DNA of 64,000 nucleotides from Novosphingobium sp. Its GTDB lineage: Bacteria; Pseudomonadota; Alphaproteobacteria; Sphingomonadales; Sphingomonadaceae. The stretch lies in contig JADLHU010000051.1 in the NCBI GenBank assembly GCA_020848655.1, positions 1 to 64,000 on the forward strand. The letters run 5' to 3'. The notes below the pieces were generated by a model, which was not told the origin of the DNA, ran no database searches, and saw only the letters and a list, made by a program, of their open reading frames with translations. Position 1 is the stretch's first letter, and every line of letters starts with the position of its first letter. This document shows, in pieces, positions 59,971 to 64,000 of the stretch. The translations under genes were made by a program, and so were the position numbers.

Positions 59971-61982
59971 GCGGCGGCTCCCTCAAGCGCGGCAAGCTGG
60001 CGCGCGCGGCGCGCTTCGGTTTCGGCCACCACGTCGGCCGGGATGTGGAAATCGCGCGCATAGTTGAACGTGTGCGCGATGGCGGTGATCAGCAGCGCCG
60101 CGAAGCTGGCGATGGCCAGCCACCAGATGTGCCAGATCAGCGCGAAGCCGCAGACCGTGCTGATCCCCGCCAGGATGATCCCCGCGCCGGTGTTGCGCGG
60201 CATGTGGATCGCCCGGAAGCCATCGGCCGGACGCGGTGCGCCGGTGCGCTTCATCTCGGCCCAGGCGTCCAGATCGTGCACCACCGGAGTGAAGGCGAAG
60301 TTGTAGGCCGGCGGGGGCGAACTGGTCGCCCATTCCAATGTGCGGCCGTTCCAGGGATCGCCGCTGTCGTCGCGCAGGCTGTCGCGCCGCAGGATCGACA
60401 CCGCGTATTGCACCAGCATGGCCGCGATGCCGCAGGCGATCAGCACCGCGCCGATCGCGGCGATGACGAACCAGATCTGCAGGCTGGGATCATCGAACAC
60501 GCGCAGCCGGCGCGTCACGCCCATCAGGCCCATGACGTAGAGCGGCGTGAAGGCCAGCCAGAAGCCGATGACCCAGCACCAGAAGCTGACCTTGCCCCAG
60601 AACGGCTCCAGCCGGAAGCCGAAGGCCTTGGGCCACCAGTAGTTGATCGCCGCGAACACGCCGAACACCACGCCGCCGATGATCACGTTGTGGAAATGCG
60701 CGATCAGGAACAACGAGTTGTGCAGCACGAAGTCCGCCGGGGGCACCGCCAGCAGCACCCCGGTCATCCCGCCGATCACGAAGGTCAGCATGAACGCCAC
60801 CGTCCACATCATCGGCAGGTCGAAGCGGATGCGCGCGCGGTACATCGTGAACAGCCAGTTGAACAGCTTGGCCCCGGTGGGGATCGAGATCACCATCGTG
60901 GTGATGCCGAAGAAGCTGTTGACGCTGGCGCCCGATCCCATCGTGAAGAAGTGGTGCAGCCACACCACGTAGGACAGGATGGTGATGACCACCGTGGCAT
61001 AGACCATCGACGAATAGCCGAACAGGCGCTTGCCGCTGAAGGTGGCGGTGACTTCGGAGAACACCCCGAAGATCGGCAGGATCAGGATGTAGACTTCGGG
61101 GTGGCCCCAGATCCAGATCAGGTTCACGTACATCATCGGGCTGCCGCCGAAATCGTTCGTGAAGAAGTTGGTGCCGACGTAGCGATCGAGGCTGAGCAGC
61201 GCCAGCACCGCCGTCAGCACCGGGAAGGACGCGACGATCAGCACGTTGGTGCACAGCGATGTCCAGGTGAACACCGGCATGCGCATCATCGTCATGCCCG
61301 GCGCGCGCATCTTCACGATCGTGGCGATCAGGTTGATGCCCGAAAGCGTCGTGCCCACGCCCGCGATCTGCAAGGCCCAGAGATAGTAACCCACGCCCAC
61401 GCCGGGGCTGTAGGCGATGCCCGAAAGCGGCGGATAGGCCAGCCAGCCGGTCTGCGCGAATTCGCCCACGAACAGCGACGCCATGACCAGCATGGCGCCC
61501 GCCGCCGTCATCCAGAAGCTGAAGTTGTTGAGGAACGGGAACGACACGTCGCGCGCGCCGATCTGCAACGGCACGACGAAGTTCATCAGCCCGGTCACGA
61601 ACGGCATCGCCACGAAGAAGATCATGATCACCCCGTGCGCGGTGAAGATCTGGTCATAGTGGTGGGCGTTGAGATAGCCTTCGTTGCCGTTGAACGCGAT
61701 GGCCTGCTGGATGCGCATCATGATCGCATCGGCAAAGCCGCGCAGGAACATGATCAGCCCCAGCACCATGTACATCACGCCGATCTTCTTGTGATCGACG
61801 CTGGTGAACCATTCGCGCCACAGATAGCCCCACAGCTTGAAATAGGTCAGCGCGCCCACCACCGCCACGCCGCCCAGCACCACCGCCGCGAAGGTGGCGA
61901 CGATGATCGGCTCGTGCAGCGGCAGCGCGTCGAGCGTGAGCCGTCCGAACAGGAACGACCAGGTCTGGTCTGGGGTGGTCAT
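59967..61982 (-). CDS. cyoB: Cytochrome o ubiquinol oxidase subunit I
   Basis: A 671-residue heme-copper oxidase subunit with about 15 transmembrane helices. Heme b ligand His is in '[11 protein letters not shown]' and '[10 protein letters not shown]'; the CuB ligands are in '[12 protein letters not shown]' and 'WLHHFFTMG', with the H-x3-Y cross-link site. It pumps protons while reducing O2 with ubiquinol. The ATG at 61982 was chosen over the longer ORF, whose extra 59 residues are Arg-rich. It lies 14 bases after the cyoA stop. Confidence 0.97.
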   Translation of the reverse strand: MTTPDQTWSFLFGRLTLDALPLHEPIIVATFAAVVLGGVAVVGALTYFKLWGYLWREWFTSVDHKKIGVMYMVLGLIMFLRGFADAIMMRIQQAIAFNGNEGYLNAHHYDQIFTAHGVIMIFFVAMPFVTGLMNFVVPLQIGARDVSFPFLNNFSFWMTAAGAMLVMASLFVGEFAQTGWLAYPPLSGIAYSPGVGVGYYLWALQIAGVGTTLSGINLIATIVKMRAPGMTMMRMPVFTWTSLCTNVLIVASFPVLTAVLALLSLDRYVGTNFFTNDFGGSPMMYVNLIWIWGHPEVYILILPIFGVFSEVTATFSGKRLFGYSSMVYATVVITILSYVVWLHHFFTMGSGASVNSFFGITTMVISIPTGAKLFNWLFTMYRARIRFDLPMMWTVAFMLTFVIGGMTGVLLAVPPADFVLHNSLFLIAHFHNVIIGGVVFGVFAAINYWWPKAFGFRLEPFWGKVSFWCWVIGFWLAFTPLYVMGLMGVTRRLRVFDDPSLQIWFVIAAIGAVLIACGIAAMLVQYAVSILRRDSLRDDSGDPWNGRTLEWATSSPPPAYNFAFTPVVHDLDAWAEMKRTGAPRPADGFRAIHMPRNTGAGIILAGISTVCGFALIWHIWWLAIASFAALLITAIAHTFNYARDFHIPADVVAETEARRARQLAALEGAAA

Positions 61983-61996
61983 GGCAGGGTCCGCGT

Positions 61997-63223
61997 TCAG
62001 GAGAGAGGGGTCTTGGGCAATGCGCCGAGCGACAGCGTTTCGCGGGCGGCGGGCGCGATGCGCTGCGCCGGCCAGGAAAGGCCCGCGCCGGTCAGCGGGG
62101 CCAGGCTGGCCGGGGCGCGCACGTCTTTCGATGCCGCGCGGCCGGCGGGATTGTCGCACAGCGCTTTCACGAACACGTCGTCGCTGGCGATACGCCGATT
62201 GGGGCGCTGGCCGGGCAGCGGCGTGGACATCTGCTCGCGCCCGTACTTGTCATAGGCCAGCGCGGCCACGTTCCAGCGCCCGGCCGAACCCGTGCCGCCT
62301 TGCGCGTCGATCGCCATCATCTGGCTCATGCACATCTTGCCCGGCCGCACGCACAAGTTGACCACGGCATCGAACAGGTCGGGCGAAACGGCGGCGAAGT
62401 GGCGCACCGGCTCGTGCTCGCTCGGCCGTTCGAGCGCCAGGTAGGCGGCGCGATCGAGCGTGCCGGCACCGCCGCGCACCCCTGCCGCCCAGGCATCGAA
62501 GCCCTGCGGCGAAACCCCGCGCATGGCAAAGCGCATGCCGGAAAAGCCCGCGCCGCTGTAGTTCGCGGAAAAACCCGTGAACGCGCCTTCGCGGTTCAGC
62601 ACGGCGTGGAGTTTGGTCTCCATGCCCGGCATCGCATAGATCTGCCCGGCCAGCGCCGGCGCATAGAACGAATTCATCACCGAAGAGGCCGTGATGCGAA
62701 AGCGCACCGGACGGTTCGTGGGCAGGACCAGTTCGTTGACGGTGGCGATCTGCTGTTCGGGGTAGATGAACAGCCACTTCCAGTCGAGCGCGACGACTTC
62801 GACGTCCAGCGGCCGGGCCTGCGCGGGAACCGCGCGTCCCTTGTCGATCCGGCCGATCGTGCGGTAGGGATCGAGCAGATGCGTGCCCACCCAGGTCACC
62901 GCGCCCAGCGCGATGATGATCAGCAGCGGGGCCGACCAGATGACCAGTTCCAGCCGCGTCGAATGGCTCCATTCCGGTTCATAGCGCGCGGTCTGGTTGG
63001 CCGCGCGATAGTGCCAGGCAAACCACACCGTCAGCGCCATCACCGGCACGATGATCAGCAGCATCAGCACCGTGGAAATGACGACAAGGTCGGCCTGCTG
63101 GCGCGCCACGTCGCCGGACGGGTTGAGGACCACCCAGTCGCAGCCGCCCAGCAGGGCGGTCAGGGGCAGGATCAGGGCGCTGCGCAGGATGGGCAGCCGC
63201 AACGATGGAAGGATCGCAGGCAT
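61997..63223 (-). CDS. cyoA: Cytochrome o ubiquinol oxidase subunit II
   Basis: A 408-residue lipoprotein: signal peptide with lipobox 'LLGGCDW' (lipidated Cys28), two transmembrane helices, then a cupredoxin domain ('[34 protein letters not shown]'). The CuA ligands are absent, as expected for a quinol oxidase. The C-terminal extension (from about 290) is longer than in E. coli CyoA and contains several Cys ('LCVRPGKMC'). First gene of cyoABCD-surf1-regB-regA. Confidence 0.95.
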   Translation of the reverse strand: MPAILPSLRLPILRSALILPLTALLGGCDWVVLNPSGDVARQQADLVVISTVLMLLIIVPVMALTVWFAWHYRAANQTARYEPEWSHSTRLELVIWSAPLLIIIALGAVTWVGTHLLDPYRTIGRIDKGRAVPAQARPLDVEVVALDWKWLFIYPEQQIATVNELVLPTNRPVRFRITASSVMNSFYAPALAGQIYAMPGMETKLHAVLNREGAFTGFSANYSGAGFSGMRFAMRGVSPQGFDAWAAGVRGGAGTLDRAAYLALERPSEHEPVRHFAAVSPDLFDAVVNLCVRPGKMCMSQMMAIDAQGGTGSAGRWNVAALAYDKYGREQMSTPLPGQRPNRRIASDDVFVKALCDNPAGRAASKDVRAPASLAPLTGAGLSWPAQRIAPAARETLSLGALPKTPLS

Positions 63224-63260
63224 GGGCCGCGCCTACGAGCGGCGAAGCGGGCATGCGATA

Positions 63261-63273
63261 GGACATTTTGTCC
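63261..63273. promoter_or_regulatory. Perfect palindrome GGACA-TTT-TGTCC
   Basis: A 13-base palindrome 38-50 bases upstream of the cyoA ATG and next to the FNR-type site. The position suits a repressor overlapping the promoter start. I cannot assign it to a known regulator. Confidence 0.4.
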
Positions 63274-63280
63274 AATCCCC

Positions 63281-63294
63281 TTGATCTGGATCAA
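63281..63294. promoter_or_regulatory. FNR-type box TTGAT-N4-ATCAA
   Basis: TTGATCTGGATCAA is a perfect match to the FNR/FnrL consensus. It lies 58-71 bases upstream of the cyoA ATG and about 86 bases before the divergent MFS gene, so it can control either. Oxygen control of the oxidase operon is expected. Confidence 0.8.
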
Positions 63295-63379
63295 AGACGA
63301 TAGCGCCGCCTTACCGGGCCGCGCATGCCCGGCCGGCGCGATTCGCCTCCGCGCGCCGGCAACGGAGAACCGACGCACC

Positions 63380-64000
63380 ATGACCGCCGCCGCCATCGAC
63401 GTACCGGAAGCCGAAGCAGGGCATGGCCACGTCTCGCCCGGAGACATCGCCATCGGCGTGATCATCGGGCGCACGTCGGAATTCTTCGATTTCTTCGTCT
63501 ATGCCATCGCTTCGGTGCTGGTGTTCCCGCAGTTCTTCTTTCCCTTCGCCGATCCGCTGACGGGCACTTTGTGGTCCTTCGCGATCTTCGCTCTGGCGTT
63601 TGTGGCGCGGCCGGTGGGATCGTTCGCCTTCATGGCCATCGATCGCCAGTATGGCCGGGGCGTGAAGCTGACCAGCGCGCTGTTCCTGCTGGGCGGATCG
63701 ACCGCGGCCATCGCCTTCCTGCCCGGCTATGCCACGCTGGGCAGCAGCGCGATCTGGCTTCTGGCATTGTTCCGCATGGGCCAGGGCTTTGCGCTGGGCG
63801 GCACCTGGGATGGCCTCGCCTCGCTCCTCGCGCTCAACGCACCCGAGGGACGGCGCGGCTGGTATGCGATGATCCCGCAACTGGGCGCGCCGCTGGGCCT
63901 GATCGTGGCCAGCCTGTTGTTCGCGTTCTTCACCGCATCGCTGCCGGCGGCCGATTTCCTGGAATGGGGCTGGCGCTTTCCGTTCTTCGTGGCGTTCGCG
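63380..64000 (+). CDS. MFS transporter, MHS (metabolite:H+ symporter)-like, N-terminal part
   Basis: The first 207 residues of a membrane transporter cut by the window end. 'IGVIIGRTSEFFDFFVYAIASVLVFPQFFFP' and 'ALAFVARPVGSFAFMAIDRQYGRGVKLTSALFLLG' match the MHS branch (ShiA/ProP-like), including the D-R-x-G-R motif variant between helices 2 and 3. Substrates in this branch are organic acids or similar compounds. GGAGAACC precedes the ATG. It is divergent from cyoA and shares the FNR-type box. Confidence 0.85.
   Translation, partial: MTAAAIDVPEAEAGHGHVSPGDIAIGVIIGRTSEFFDFFVYAIASVLVFPQFFFPFADPLTGTLWSFAIFALAFVARPVGSFAFMAIDRQYGRGVKLTSALFLLGGSTAAIAFLPGYATLGSSAIWLLALFRMGQGFALGGTWDGLASLLALNAPEGRRGWYAMIPQLGAPLGLIVASLLFAFFTASLPAADFLEWGWRFPFFVAFA

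Noticed and set aside
60045-62255. A 736-codon plus-strand ORF antisense to cyoB
   Set aside because: Its His/Asp/Arg-rich sequence mirrors the membrane-helix codons of cyoB; it is an artefact.

Overview
The window reads as a chromosomal segment of a high-GC alphaproteobacterium, most likely a sphingomonad (Novosphingobium/Sphingobium-like). The pointers are a DUF4169 gene, a class I PHA synthase with a phasin, a TorF-type outer-membrane protein, RegB/RegA next to cyo genes, and a possible sphingolipid acyltransferase beside a lipid hydroxylase. This placement is inferred from gene content and protein character only. I saw no rRNA, tRNA, CRISPR array, insertion sequence or prophage.

Layout. 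0-2.6 kb: the 3' end of nrdA, an opposite-strand DUF2171 gene, then nrdB. 2.6-7.2 kb (minus): a GNAT-fold acyltransferase, a fatty-acid-hydroxylase-family protein, and lptF-lptG, an envelope-lipid block. 7.3-11 kb (minus): clpS, a phasin with a histone-like N-terminal extension, and phaC; the phasin has a convincing promoter carrying two TGCAGTGCA sites. 11.2-17 kb: an alanine-type aminotransferase, a crotonase, a GGDEF protein, then ahpC and ahpF with an OxyR-like dyad. 17-22.4 kb: a ZnuD-like TonB receptor with a Zur-like box, DUF4169, a tandem universal stress protein, and a PLP decarboxylase overlapping a minimal SET-domain gene.

22.5-32.2 kb is the most unusual part. An RsbW-type kinase and a STAS antagonist lie beside a tightly overlapping four-gene operon: an NTT-like nucleotide transporter fused to HEAT repeats, a sensor with a degenerate PP2C-like tail, a cNMP-binding-fold protein, and a second degenerate PP2C-like sensor. 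A full SpoIIE/PP2C phosphatase with CHASE-like/HAMP sensor parts is transcribed divergently. A divergent class III nucleotidyl-cyclase-like protein and a TorF porin follow. Together they look like a partner-switching signalling system with built-in pseudophosphatases and a nucleotide-linked input.

32.2-37.6 kb: two flavoproteins with a small SANT/HTH protein, a DUF188 protein, and a DEAD-box helicase. 37.8-41.3 kb: a TonB receptor translationally coupled to a beta-propeller phytase. 41.3-46.6 kb: a Csu-type chaperone-usher pilus operon. 47 kb: HU.

47.5-56.3 kb: two paralogous EnvZ-like kinases, one OmpR-like regulator, a phosphate-selective-porin-family gene with a Pho-box-like repeat, two secreted unknowns, and a carbonic anhydrase plus SulP transporter pair. 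56.4-63.2 kb (minus): cyoABCD-surf1-regB-regA, nearly all overlapping, under a perfect FNR-type palindrome. The right edge cuts an MHS-family MFS transporter.
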